From NCBI RefSeq assembly GCF_014199615.1, contig NZ_JACHOB010000006.1:185113-249112 (forward strand): a stretch of 64,000 bases of DNA, written 5' to 3'. The stretch comes from Parvularcula dongshanensis. Lineage in GTDB: Bacteria > Pseudomonadota > Alphaproteobacteria > Caulobacterales > Parvularculaceae. Positions within the stretch are counted from its first letter, which is position 1, and every line of letters begins with the position of its first letter. Both the position numbers and the translations under genes were made by a program. Of the stretch, positions 8,837 through 16,870 are shown piece after piece. The notes beneath the pieces are model-generated. The model ran no database searches. It was not told the origin of the DNA and was given only the letters and a program-made list of their open reading frames with translations.

Positions 8837-9367
8837 ATGGACTCGAACGACGTCGAACTCGACTACGCCTACATGACTCAGGACGCGCTGCGCGGCGTCG
8901 TGCGGCAGGTTCTGTCGGTCACCCAAGAACTGGGCATGCCGCCCGGCGAGCATCACTTCTACATCGAGTTCGCGACGAAGGCGCCCGGCGTCTCGATCTC
9001 CAAGGCCCTCATGGCGCAGTACCCCGAGCGTATGACCATCGTTCTGCAGCACCAGTTCGAGGGTCTGGACGTCGACGCCGAGGGCTTCGCCGTGACGCTG
9101 CACTTCGGCGGGCGGCCCGATCGGCTGATCGTTCCCTTCGCCGCCGTCACGCAGTTCGCCGACCCTTCGGCCAGCTTCGCGCTCCAGTTCCACCCCCCTG
9201 CCCTCGTCGAGGAGAAGCCGGGCAAGGCTCCGACCCTTCGCGCGGTCGAGCGGGACGCCGCGGACGAGCCCGGCGACGATGAGGGGCCGGACGAGACGCC
9301 GCCCCGTGGCGGCGGCGGCGGTGGCGGCGCCGACGTCGTCAGCCTCGACCGCTTCCGTAAGAAGTAG
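8837..9367 (+). CDS. sspB: SspB-family ClpXP adaptor
   Basis: Tethers tagged substrates such as ssrA-tagged proteins to the ClpXP protease. The alphaproteobacterial form is evident: 'QDALRGVVRQVL' near the N-terminus, 'PGEHHFYIEF', 'YPERMTIVLQHQF' and 'FGGRPDRLIVPFAAVTQFADPS'. The fold (about residues 10-120) is followed by an acidic, glycine-rich linker and the C-terminal 'VVSLDRFRKK', the type of tail that docks on ClpX. 176 residues, normal length. In CtrA-bearing bacteria ClpXP also degrades cell-cycle regulators, though this adaptor's targets are not shown here. Confidence 0.93.
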   Translation: MDSNDVELDYAYMTQDALRGVVRQVLSVTQELGMPPGEHHFYIEFATKAPGVSISKALMAQYPERMTIVLQHQFEGLDVDAEGFAVTLHFGGRPDRLIVPFAAVTQFADPSASFALQFHPPALVEEKPGKAPTLRAVERDAADEPGDDEGPDETPPRGGGGGGGADVVSLDRFRKK

Positions 9368-9415
9368 GCTTCAAGACCGAGGTTCGGCTCGCCGCGCGCG
9401 GGCCGCGCTCCGCCG

Positions 9416-9685
9416 TCAGTCGGACCAGCGCCTGTAGTTGCGCTCTCCGCGCTCGGTCGCCTTCGCCCAAGGCGTTCCGGGCACGCGCGCCTGATGGGCG
9501 GCGAAGGCGACCTCATCCTCGAACGCTTCGCGTACGAAGAAGACGCCCTCCTCGCGTTCCTCCACCTCGAAGGCGAGGCAGCCGGGCTCGGCGCGGCTCA
9601 GACGGATGTGTTCAGGCAGCGCGGCACGCGCCGCCTCGATGTCGTTGGGGGCGACGGTCAGCGTTCCTTCGAGGCGGACCGTCAC
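9416..9685 (-). CDS. Antibiotic biosynthesis monooxygenase (ABM) domain protein
   Basis: 89 residues, one ABM fold. The pattern 'RAEPGCLAFEVEEREEGVFFVREAFEDEVAFAAH' around 31-64 matches the ferredoxin-like ABM/YgiN type, whose members include quinol monooxygenases. The substrate is unknown. The start is a GTG at 9685 overlapping the preceding phosphatase stop (GTGA), indicating translational coupling. A longer frame upstream runs through the phosphatase gene and was not used. Confidence 0.82.
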   Translation of the reverse strand: MTVRLEGTLTVAPNDIEAARAALPEHIRLSRAEPGCLAFEVEEREEGVFFVREAFEDEVAFAAHQARVPGTPWAKATERGERNYRRWSD

Positions 9686-10404
9686 GAGGCGTCCCCGCGC
9701 AGAAGGTTCGGCAGGTCCTTGTGGCGACTCGCGCAGGCGAGCGCCCCGGCCGCCGTCAACCGGTCGCACAGCCCCCTGTCGGCATGGCCGCCGCCGGTGA
9801 AGCCTACGGCCATCGCCCCTGCGGCAACGGCGGCGCGCACGCCTTGCGCGCTGTCCTCGATCACCACGCAGTCATGGGGCGGGACACCGAGCGCGCGGGC
9901 GGCATGAAGGTAGAGGTCGGGCGCGGGCTTCGCGTTCTCCACGTCGTCGACGGAGAAGACGTACTCGCCGAAGAGCGGCGCGAGCCCCGTCCATTCGAGC
10001 TTCTTACGGAGCGTGGTGCGGCCGCTGTTCGACGCGACCGCGATCGGCAGTCCGAGCGCCTTCGCCGTCTCCACCGCGTCCTCGACGGCTTCGAGTTCGC
10101 GTTCGAGCCGGGCGACCTTTCGCGCCGTCATCGTATCGAAGGCAGCCCTGCCGAGCGCCTGCCCCGTCGCCGCCCGAACCGCCTCGTCCATCGCCGGGAA
10201 GAGGTCGACGTCCGCAAGGCCGACGAAGCGCGCGAGGTAGTCCTCGCGCTCGATCGCGAGGCCGGCGGCGGCGAGATGTTCGAGCTCGGTGTCGACGAAG
10301 AGGCGCTCCGAATCGACGAGCACCCCGTCGCAGTCGAAGATGACCGCCCGCGCCGTGCGAAGACGGGCAAGGGTCTCCGGGTCCGCAAGATCGCCCCTCG
10401 CCAC
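9682..10404 (-). CDS. HAD-superfamily hydrolase (phosphatase/phosphomutase-like)
   Basis: 240 residues. Motif I 'VIFDCDGVLVDS' gives D24 and D26; motif II is 'VASNSGRTTL'; motif III the Lys of 'KPAPDLYLHAA'; motif IV 'VIEDSAQGVRAA'. The cap is inserted after motif I. This is the beta-phosphoglucomutase / phosphoglycolate-phosphatase-like subfamily; the substrate cannot be settled from sequence. It starts 3 bases after the yajQ stop and overlaps the ABM gene, forming yajQ-HAD-ABM. Confidence 0.9.
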   Translation of the reverse strand: MARGDLADPETLARLRTARAVIFDCDGVLVDSERLFVDTELEHLAAAGLAIEREDYLARFVGLADVDLFPAMDEAVRAATGQALGRAAFDTMTARKVARLERELEAVEDAVETAKALGLPIAVASNSGRTTLRKKLEWTGLAPLFGEYVFSVDDVENAKPAPDLYLHAARALGVPPHDCVVIEDSAQGVRAAVAAGAMAVGFTGGGHADRGLCDRLTAAGALACASRHKDLPNLLRGDAS

Positions 10405-10407
10405 GGC

Positions 10408-10893
10408 TTAGTCCCGGAAGTTCTTGAACTGGACGGGCTGTTCCAGCCCCATCGCCTTTACATGGGCGATGACTTCCTGAAGGTCGTCCCGCTTCTTGCC
10501 GGTGACGCGGAGCTCGTCTCCCTGGATCGCGACCTGGCACTTGGTCTTGGTCGCCTTGATGTCCTTCACGATCTTCTTGGCCAGTTCCTTGTCGAGGCCC
10601 TCTTTGACGAGGACGCGCTGGCGCACGCTCTGCCCGGCGGCGGGCTCGACCTTCTGGTAGTCGAGCTGACCGGGCTCGATGCTGCGCTTCTGGAGGTGGC
10701 CCTGCAGGATCTCGCGGACCTGTTTGAGCTTCAGGTCGTCGTCCGCCTCGATCTTGATGGCGCCCTCGTCGACGGTCACCTCGGACCGGGAGCCCTTGAA
10801 GTCATAACGAGTTCCGATCTCACGCATGACGTTTTGAACGGCGTTGTCGACCTCCGAGCGGTCGACTTCGGAAACGATATCGAAGGATGGCAT
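10408..10893 (-). CDS. yajQ: YajQ-family nucleotide-binding protein (UPF0234)
   Basis: 161 residues, starting 'MPSFDIVSEVDRSEVDNAV' at an ATG at 10893, exactly the family's N-terminus; an upstream extension was rejected. Two ferredoxin-like repeats are visible ('TRYDFKGS', 'IKATKTKCQVAIQGDELRVTGKKRDDLQ', 'QPVQFKNFRD'). Some homologues bind cyclic di-GMP and act with transcription factors, but this is not shown for all members. First gene of a minus-strand trio. Confidence 0.96.
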   Translation of the reverse strand: MPSFDIVSEVDRSEVDNAVQNVMREIGTRYDFKGSRSEVTVDEGAIKIEADDDLKLKQVREILQGHLQKRSIEPGQLDYQKVEPAAGQSVRQRVLVKEGLDKELAKKIVKDIKATKTKCQVAIQGDELRVTGKKRDDLQEVIAHVKAMGLEQPVQFKNFRD

Positions 10894-11046
10894 GAACGGT
10901 TCGCCTCGCTGACGCAGCGTCGCGTTAGCGAGCCTTACCGCCCCGGCCAAGGCGAAACGAGGAACGTCTGGCGAACACGGAGCAGTAAGTGCAGCGGCGA
11001 GGCAGTTTTCGCCGCATAACCTCTTGCCTCCGGCCCCCCGAAGGCG

Positions 11047-11101
11047 TTAACCTTATTCACGGAAGCGTGAGGTTGCCGTCTCAAATCGCTACCGGCGTTA
11101 A
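11047..11101 (+). promoter_or_regulatory. Possible CtrA half-sites upstream of ctrA
   Basis: Two TTAA half-sites, TTAACC at 11047 and TTAATC at 11098, lie 110-165 bases before the ctrA start in a short AT-richer patch. CtrA proteins bind TTAA-N7-TTAA and half-sites and often autoregulate. Neither site is a full box (the second reads TTAA-N7-GAAA), and no GANTC methylation site is seen in this promoter. Suggestive only. Confidence 0.35.
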
Positions 11102-11209
11102 TCTTTACGAAAGTAAATCATCGTTACGGTGCGCACACGAAGATGACCGATCCGGGGGAGGCCGCACCGGCCAGGGTCCTCGCGTATCGACCAGCGGAGG
11201 GCATAGAGA

Positions 11210-11902
11210 GTGCGGGTTCTACTGATCGAGGATGACGGCGCGACGGCGCAAAGCATCGAACTGATGCTGAAGTCCGACGGCTTTAACTGCTACACCACCG
11301 ATCTCGGCGAAGAGGGCGTCGATCTCGGCAAGCTCTATGACTACGACATCATCCTTCTCGACCTGAACCTGCCCGACATGACGGGCTTCGACGTGCTCAA
11401 GCAACTGCGCGTCGCGAAGGTCAACACGCCGATCCTGATCCTGACCGGCCTCGGCGACACCGAGAACAAGGTGCGCGGCCTCGGCTTCGGCGCCGACGAC
11501 TACATGACCAAGCCGTTCCACAAGGACGAGCTCGTCGCCCGCATCCACGCCATCGTCCGCCGCTCCAAGGGTCACAGCCAGTCGGTCATCAACACCGGCA
11601 TGCTGTCGGTGAACCTCGACGCCAAGACCGTCGACGTCAGCGGGCAGCGCGTCCACCTGACGGGCAAAGAGTACCAGATGCTCGAACTCCTCTCCCTTCG
11701 GAAGGGCACGACCCTGACCAAGGAGATGTTCCTGAACCACCTCTATGGCGGGATGGACGAGCCCGAGCTCAAGATCATCGACGTCTTCATATGCAAGCTG
11801 CGCAAGAAGCTGGCGGCGGCGACGAATGGCGAGCACTACATCGAGACGGTATGGGGACGCGGCTACGTGCTACGCGACCCGGCGGAAGAAGTGGCTGCCT
11901 AA
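11210..11902 (+). CDS. ctrA: Cell cycle response regulator CtrA
   Basis: OmpR-type response regulator, 230 residues. The receiver domain (1-115) has the acidic pocket 'EDD', the phospho-Asp in '[17 protein letters not shown]' (about residue 51), Thr in 'ILTGLGD' and Lys in '[14 protein letters not shown]'. The winged helix (about 130-225) has '[20 protein letters not shown]' and '[13 protein letters not shown]', near-identical to CtrA of Caulobacter and relatives. GTG start with GGAGG upstream. CtrA controls replication initiation and polar/motility genes in this class. The C-terminus 'EEVAA' ends in two alanines, as in CtrA forms degraded by ClpXP. A strong terminator follows. Confidence 0.96.
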   Translation: MRVLLIEDDGATAQSIELMLKSDGFNCYTTDLGEEGVDLGKLYDYDIILLDLNLPDMTGFDVLKQLRVAKVNTPILILTGLGDTENKVRGLGFGADDYMTKPFHKDELVARIHAIVRRSKGHSQSVINTGMLSVNLDAKTVDVSGQRVHLTGKEYQMLELLSLRKGTTLTKEMFLNHLYGGMDEPELKIIDVFICKLRKKLAAATNGEHYIETVWGRGYVLRDPAEEVAA

Positions 11903-11926
11903 GCAACGCCGCAAATCTGAGTTATC

Positions 11927-11952
11927 AAAGCCCCGCCCCGGCGGGGCTTTTT
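11927..11952 (+). terminator. Rho-independent terminator after ctrA
   Basis: Ten-base stem AAAGCCCCGC / GCGGGGCTTT with a four-base loop, running into TTTTT, 25 bases after the ctrA stop. A textbook intrinsic terminator that isolates ctrA from the next plus-strand gene. Confidence 0.95.
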
Positions 11953-12102
11953 CGTTACCAAGCGATTTCTGTTTGAAATCAATGCATCAACGAAATTTTG
12001 TTGCTGCCCCAAACTTTCCCTATTCGGATCACAAAATCGCGACGCGATGCAACCAGTGTGGATGGACCCTTCGTAGGGTTCTCTCTCCAAGGACATCGCC
12101 TC

Positions 12103-13695
12103 ATGACACTTCTATCCCCCTACTGGCGGCAGAAGCCGCGCGGACCGCTCTTGTGCGGCGCCAGCCTTCTTTCCAGCTTCGCCATGTTGTCGGTTGCGCC
12201 GGCGACGGCCGCCTCGGACTTCGCATCGATCGAGTTCCACGATTCGAATACGGGCGGTCTGATCACGCGCGTCGCCGACGGGAACGAGGTCGCGCTTCCT
12301 AGTACGGACAAAGTCCGGATGAAGATCGTGCCGAACGAGGGCCAGACGATCGGCTCGATCCAGGTCGACGTGGTCTACGGCGAGTCGAAAGAATGCTGGC
12401 CGGAAGACGGCAGCCATTGGCGGTTCGACGACGACGACGCTCCCTTCGAGCTCGCGATCCCGGCAACTCAAGATTGCCGTTACAACATCAGGGTCTGGAA
12501 GGACGAGTGGAGATACTCGTCATACCTCGGAACGTTCGACAAGTTCCAGGTCCGCATCGACGACGACGTCGTGGTCGCCGCGCCGAAACCCGCCCCCGAA
12601 CCGCAGTCCGAACCTCAGTCCGAACCGTCGCAGAAGTCCGCCACGAACCGCCATTCCGTCACGCAAGGGACCGACCGATCCTCGCGGATGATCTTGGGTT
12701 CGAAGGGTAGCCGCGGCAATCACGGCGTTCGGGTCTGGTGCCCTGTCTCTCACTTCGCCTATGACGATCCGATCGTCCTGCCGGGACAGCCGGGCAAGTC
12801 GCACCTGCACATGTTCATCGGCAACACGAGCACGAACGCTCACAGCACCTACGCATCGTTGAAAGCCGCGCCGCGCAGCTCGTGCGAGGGCGGAACGAAC
12901 CTCAAATCGTCCTATTGGATGCCGGCGGCCTACAACGCCAAGAACGAGGTGATGATCCCCGAGAACGTCTTCATGTACTACAAGACCTTCTTGCCGGGGA
13001 AGACGCCGGACGTTCTGCCCGACGGCATGGTCAAGAAGATCCCCGAGGGCCTGGAGATGTTGGCCCTGAAGCAGACGAAGAACGCCGAAGACTACTACAT
13101 CCAGAGCATGGCCAACGGCAGAGGCATGCTGAAGTTCGTCCTGAGCTTCCCGACCTGCGTAGCCGTGGACGGGTCCGGCAAGCCGGTCCTTCGCTATCAG
13201 GACATGCCTGGCGATGCGGCGAAGGTGAAGAATAGTAACGTCGCCTACCAGGCGGGGAACACCGGCACGTCCAACTCCTGCCCCAAGAGCCACCCTTACC
13301 GCATTCCCGAACTGATCATGCACGTCGTGTACGACACGCCGTTCACGAGTGACTGGTACCTCGCGTCCGACAAGATGATGAACGCGAAGAAGGGGAGCAC
13401 GTTGCACGCGGACTACATCGCGGCGTGGGACGAAGAGTCCATGAACCGGGTGGTCGCCTGCAACCTTCAGTCCCGGCCTTGCGAATTCAAGGAAGAGAAG
13501 GGTGGTCGCCTCATCGGGCGGGGCCAGCTTCAAGACCGGTTCTACGACGAAAACGGCGTCAAGGTCTACGACTACAGCAGTGTGCTGAACAAGAATACCG
13601 ACCGCACGCCGTTCGGGTCAGGACTGAAAACCATGATGGATACGATCGGCGGCATGGAACTGCTCGACGAGACCACCGACACTCTCGGTCTATAA
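12103..13695 (+). CDS. Secreted DUF1996 protein with extra N-terminal beta domain
   Basis: 530 residues from the ATG at 12103, which has AGGA upstream. A signal peptide is evident (about 1-37, ending 'ATAASDF'). Residues about 40-155 form a short beta-rich domain with two cysteines (C98, C125), then a proline/glutamate linker ('PEPQSEPQSEPSQ'), then the DUF1996 domain: 'WCPVSHFAYDDPIVLPGQPG', 'SHLHMFIGNT', 'SSYWMPA'. DUF1996 proteins are exported and often associated with carbohydrate-binding modules, but no activity is established. A single-gene unit between the ctrA terminator and a tandem-hairpin region. The N-terminal domain could be a binding module; I do not recognise it. Confidence 0.85.
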   Translation: MTLLSPYWRQKPRGPLLCGASLLSSFAMLSVAPATAASDFASIEFHDSNTGGLITRVADGNEVALPSTDKVRMKIVPNEGQTIGSIQVDVVYGESKECWPEDGSHWRFDDDDAPFELAIPATQDCRYNIRVWKDEWRYSSYLGTFDKFQVRIDDDVVVAAPKPAPEPQSEPQSEPSQKSATNRHSVTQGTDRSSRMILGSKGSRGNHGVRVWCPVSHFAYDDPIVLPGQPGKSHLHMFIGNTSTNAHSTYASLKAAPRSSCEGGTNLKSSYWMPAAYNAKNEVMIPENVFMYYKTFLPGKTPDVLPDGMVKKIPEGLEMLALKQTKNAEDYYIQSMANGRGMLKFVLSFPTCVAVDGSGKPVLRYQDMPGDAAKVKNSNVAYQAGNTGTSNSCPKSHPYRIPELIMHVVYDTPFTSDWYLASDKMMNAKKGSTLHADYIAAWDEESMNRVVACNLQSRPCEFKEEKGGRLIGRGQLQDRFYDENGVKVYDYSSVLNKNTDRTPFGSGLKTMMDTIGGMELLDETTDTLGL

Positions 13696-13710
13696 GGCAG
13701 TACAAGGCGA

Positions 13711-13777
13711 GACCGGATTGACATCCGGTCCGCCAGATTGGGGGCGCCGCGTATTGGGGGAGAGGCGCGGCGCCCCC
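13711..13777 (+). terminator. Tandem hairpins between convergent DUF1996 and nusG genes
   Basis: Two perfect inverted repeats: 13711-13718 with 13723-13730 (8 bp, 4-base loop) and 13740-13751 with 13766-13777 (12 bp, 14-base loop). Neither is followed by a T-run, so Rho-independent release is not certain; they may also block exonucleases. Their place after the DUF1996 stop suggests 3'-end function. Confidence 0.5.
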
Positions 13778-13918
13778 CACGTCGCAAGGACGTGCGGTGA
13801 CACACACCGATGAGGGGCGCTTACGCCCGCCCTTCTTGCTCTACAACAAAAATCCGATCACGGAATTGAGGGTTAACGCGGACTTCGCCGCGCTTAGAGC
13901 CGCGCCCGGGCGAGCGGG

Positions 13919-14455
13919 TCAGCTGACCTTGTCGACCTGGCTGTAGTCGAGCTCCACCGGCGTCGCACGACCGAAGATCGATACCGACACCTTCAGGCGC
14001 GCCGCTGCTTCGTCTACGTCTTCGACCACGCCGGAGAAGCTCGCAAACGGCCCATCGATAACCTTCACCGTCTCGCCGACATCGTAGAGAACCGAAGGAC
14101 GCGCGGGCATCGCCTCGCCCTCTTCGACCTGGCCGAGGATGCGGTCGACTTCCTTTTGGCTGACGGGAAGAGGCTTCTTCCCCGACCCTAGGAAGCCGGT
14201 GACCTTCGGCACGTTGTTGACGATGTGGAAGGTCTGATCGTTCATGACCATCTTCACGAGGACGTAGCCCGGGAAGAACCGGCGCTCGACCTCCTGAGTG
14301 CGGCCGCGCCGCGTCTCCTTCACCGTGTCGGAGGGAACGAGGATCTCCTCGACCTGATCGCCGAGCCCCTTCTCGTCGGCAGACTGACGAATACCGTCAG
14401 CGACCTTCTTCTCGAAGTTGGAGTAAGCTTGGACGATGTACCACTTGGCGGACAC
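13919..14455 (-). CDS. nusG: Transcription termination/antitermination protein NusG
   Basis: Binds RNA polymerase and couples it to Rho and the ribosome. 178 residues, with the NGN domain ('KWYIVQAYSNFEKKVA', 'RRFFPGYVLVKM', 'VTGFLG') and the C-terminal KOW domain ('GETVKVIDGPFASFSGVVEDVD'). Starts 10 bases after secE, in the conserved secE-nusG order that normally leads to ribosomal protein genes; here the downstream side is instead a convergent gene, so rplK/rplA are not contiguous. Confidence 0.98.
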   Translation of the reverse strand: MSAKWYIVQAYSNFEKKVADGIRQSADEKGLGDQVEEILVPSDTVKETRRGRTQEVERRFFPGYVLVKMVMNDQTFHIVNNVPKVTGFLGSGKKPLPVSQKEVDRILGQVEEGEAMPARPSVLYDVGETVKVIDGPFASFSGVVEDVDEAAARLKVSVSIFGRATPVELDYSQVDKVS

Positions 14456-14465
14456 GGGCAGCCTC

Positions 14466-14843
14466 CTAGAAGCTGATGTTGAGGATGAGCGGCACGACCG
14501 TCCGCAGGATCTGATCGACGGCGAAGAAGAAGAGCGACATGATCACGACCATGACCAGAACCATGAGGGTCGAAATCAGGGTCTCGTTGCGCGAGGTCCA
14601 GGTGATCTTGCGGGCCTCCGCACGGACCTGAGAGAAGAACTCGACCGGCCCGACCTTCTTGCGGGGCCGCGCGCCGCTCTCGGACCGTCCGGTCCTTCGC
14701 GTCGGCTGCTCGGTCGCGGGCACGGGTGCCACGGCGCCGAGGGCTGGGTTCTGCGCGCCCGTCGCTGCGGCGACGTTGGCACGCGCGGTCCGGCCGGCAG
14801 CGGCGCGCTGTTCGGTCTTCCGGCGGTTCTTCGACTTCGGCAT
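14466..14843 (-). CDS. secE: Preprotein translocase subunit SecE
   Basis: Essential membrane subunit of the SecYEG channel. 125 residues, longer than a minimal SecE. The N-terminal ~65 residues are basic and Ala/Pro-rich, then the conserved 'FFSQVRAEARKITWTSRNETLISTLMV' runs into a single membrane helix (about 92-115). The extension is low-complexity and probably cytoplasmic. Operon with nusG. Confidence 0.95.
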   Translation of the reverse strand: MPKSKNRRKTEQRAAAGRTARANVAAATGAQNPALGAVAPVPATEQPTRRTGRSESGARPRKKVGPVEFFSQVRAEARKITWTSRNETLISTLMVLVMVVIMSLFFFAVDQILRTVVPLILNISF

Positions 14844-15019
14844 AGCCTCGCCTTACTTAGCGGCCCGGACAGCCGCCCTCGTGCGCTCGGCGCGGTTGGG
14901 AAGCCCTCATTTCCGGGGAGGGTTGGGGATAGCGTGGGATGCGCGCATGTCAAGTTCAAGGGTTGGGTCGGCCCCCGATCCGACGGCCGGGGGCCTGAAG
15001 GTCGCGTTCGACCCGCCCC

Positions 15020-16081
15020 GTGAAGAGGCGTAGCGTTGAGCGTAGCCACGTTAGGGGTCTTCGTCGGTTGGGTCGCCTCGTCCTTCATACCGTTTTGATG
15101 GGCGCCGCGCTCGGCGCATGTGCACTGAATGCGGCTCGGCTCGAGGCCGGTCATGAGGTCGCAGAGCGAAGCAACTATGCGCTCGCGGCCGCGCATGCCT
15201 ACTTCGACGCCATCGAGGCGCGCAGAACCGAAGCCGCTGCGGCCCTGGTCGCGAGCGATCCGAGCTGCCTGCCGATCTCGCCCCTGGTCATTCAGATCCC
15301 TGCCGCGCCCCTGCCGCCGTCCGGCGCCGCCCCCTTGTGTGTCGGTGAGGATGGTCCGGCCCCCGGGTACGAAGCCTTCCCGATCACGCTCGGCGCCAGC
15401 CCTCGCGCAGTGCTCGCGCCCCGGATCGAACTCCTGACGGCCATCGCGGACTACGCCGGTGCGCTCGCCGCGATCCTCGACGCCCCGAAGACCGACGTGA
15501 GCGCCCTCCTCGCGGACGCAGCGGCGAAACTCGAAGAGACACGGCGATTCGCCAACTTCGTCGGCGGATCTGACCTGCCGAGCCCTGCCGACGCCGTGAG
15601 CGGCAACCAAGGTCAAGCGCTCCTGGCGCTGTTCGCCTTCGTCGAAGACCTGGCTCGTGAGGGCCGCGACGCCGATCGGGTCCGGGCCCTCGTCGAGGAA
15701 CGCGGCGCCGTCGTCGACGAGGCGCTGACCCTCCTCGAGGCGCAGGTCCGTGACTGGGCGCGAGGCAGCGCCTCTACGGCGGACGACCTCTACGGAAACG
15801 CGCTGTTCCGGACCTACGACCGCTACCGCGAGGACATGACGCCCCAGGCCCGAGAAGCGCTCGCCGCTCGGATCTTCGCCGCCCGCGCTGCCGCTGCGGA
15901 AGGTCCTCTTCGCGCGGCCGCCGTCGCCGACGCGATCGGTCTCGTCGAAGAAGCGCAAGCGGAGCTTCGGGCCCTCTTGGACGAACCCTCGGAGGCGGTA
16001 AGGCAGGCCGCGGCGCGGCGGAACCTCGACCGGGTGCTGACCGCCCTCGGCCTCGTCGCGAACCTCGCAAACCCTCTATAA
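15020..16081 (+). CDS. Putative lipoprotein of unknown function, first gene of protease cassette
   Basis: 353 residues; no family recognised. A basic N-terminus and hydrophobic run end in the lipobox 'LGAC' with acceptor C34, so it should be a lipid-anchored periplasmic protein. The rest is Ala-rich and largely helical, with cysteines at about 82 and 107 in 'DPSCLPISP' and 'PLCVGED', possibly a disulfide. A C-terminal helical half (about 215-350) has charged heptad-like runs. GTG start at 15020; no strong Shine-Dalgarno, so the start is moderate. Its stop is 10 bases before the next gene, which is followed closely by the protealysin and inhibitor genes. Confidence 0.7.
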   Translation: MKRRSVERSHVRGLRRLGRLVLHTVLMGAALGACALNAARLEAGHEVAERSNYALAAAHAYFDAIEARRTEAAAALVASDPSCLPISPLVIQIPAAPLPPSGAAPLCVGEDGPAPGYEAFPITLGASPRAVLAPRIELLTAIADYAGALAAILDAPKTDVSALLADAAAKLEETRRFANFVGGSDLPSPADAVSGNQGQALLALFAFVEDLAREGRDADRVRALVEERGAVVDEALTLLEAQVRDWARGSASTADDLYGNALFRTYDRYREDMTPQAREALAARIFAARAAAAEGPLRAAAVADAIGLVEEAQAELRALLDEPSEAVRQAAARRNLDRVLTALGLVANLANPL

Positions 16082-16091
16082 GGAGTCCCGA

Positions 16092-16856
16092 ATGACGAGT
16101 GCGACCGAAGCGGTCCGAAGCGTGGACGCCCTCGCCTCCCAGCTTCAGGCGGCCTTGCAGGACGGGCGGTTCACGGCGTTCCGGGAACGCCTCTTCGGCC
16201 TGCGTACGGTGCTCGGCGATGCGCGGGAGCGGTTCATGGCGGAGCACGCCGGCGACCTTCGCGAGAAGCCGGCCTATGCCCGTATTCAGGACCGGGCGCT
16301 GCAAGGCACGCAGCTCGGTGACGGCCTGACGCCGGACGAGAGTTCGCTGAGCCAGTATGGCCGGGCGGTCGAGCGGGTGATCGCCGCTCTCACCGCACCC
16401 GGTGCCCCGCCCAACGATCTGCGAGGCGCTCTGAGGCTCGGGACGACCATCCCGCTCGGGCGGAGCGTGGCGGGAGGCCCACCGACGCAGCGGCGGGGCG
16501 CGGAGCCTTACTACACCAGCCTCGTGAAGCTCTTTCCGGTCGAGGCGGTGACGCTCTACCCCCTCGCCGTCAGCATCGCGGAGGGAAGCGCTGCGGTCAG
16601 GCTCGTCCTACTCGCGATCATCTGCGCCTTCGTGGTCGCGCTTCGATATTTCGGTACGCAGGAGGAGATGCAGGGGCGGGCGGACTTTCCGGCGATCGGC
16701 GTCGCGATCGTGTCGTTTCTCCTCTACGCCGCCTCGCTCGGCGGGTTCGGTCAGCTGCCGGGCGGCGAAGAGCAGACCACGGAGGTGTTCGCCTTCATTA
16801 CCGTGATGTGGGTGGCGCTCGTCCCCTTCGTCCTGCGACGTCGTCCGCCGACCTGA
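16092..16856 (+). CDS. Putative inner-membrane protein, second gene of protease cassette
   Basis: 254 residues; no family recognised. The soluble N-terminal part (1-140) is helical and charged; then 'YYTSLVKLFPVEAVTLYPLAV' leads into three or four membrane segments (about 152-165, 168-188, 203-222, 232-250). The short K-x-F-P-x-E-x-x-x-L-Y stretch before the first helix resembles a motif I associate with small bacterial membrane proteins of unknown role, which is a weak lead. AAGGAG precedes the ATG at good spacing. It lies 10 bases after the lipoprotein gene and 14 before the M4 protease gene, so co-expression is very likely. Confidence 0.72.
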   Translation: MTSATEAVRSVDALASQLQAALQDGRFTAFRERLFGLRTVLGDARERFMAEHAGDLREKPAYARIQDRALQGTQLGDGLTPDESSLSQYGRAVERVIAALTAPGAPPNDLRGALRLGTTIPLGRSVAGGPPTQRRGAEPYYTSLVKLFPVEAVTLYPLAVSIAEGSAAVRLVLLAIICAFVVALRYFGTQEEMQGRADFPAIGVAIVSFLLYAASLGGFGQLPGGEEQTTEVFAFITVMWVALVPFVLRRRPPT

Positions 16857-16870
16857 CCGAGGAGCTGCCC

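Noticed and set aside
14844..15019. A tRNA-Trp gene upstream of secE, common in this class.
   Set aside because: No cloverleaf or GGTTCGA-type arm was found there.
14576..15958. A 460-codon minus-strand frame opposite the lipoprotein gene and through secE.
   Set aside because: It crosses the secE gene in another frame and shows antisense-type composition.
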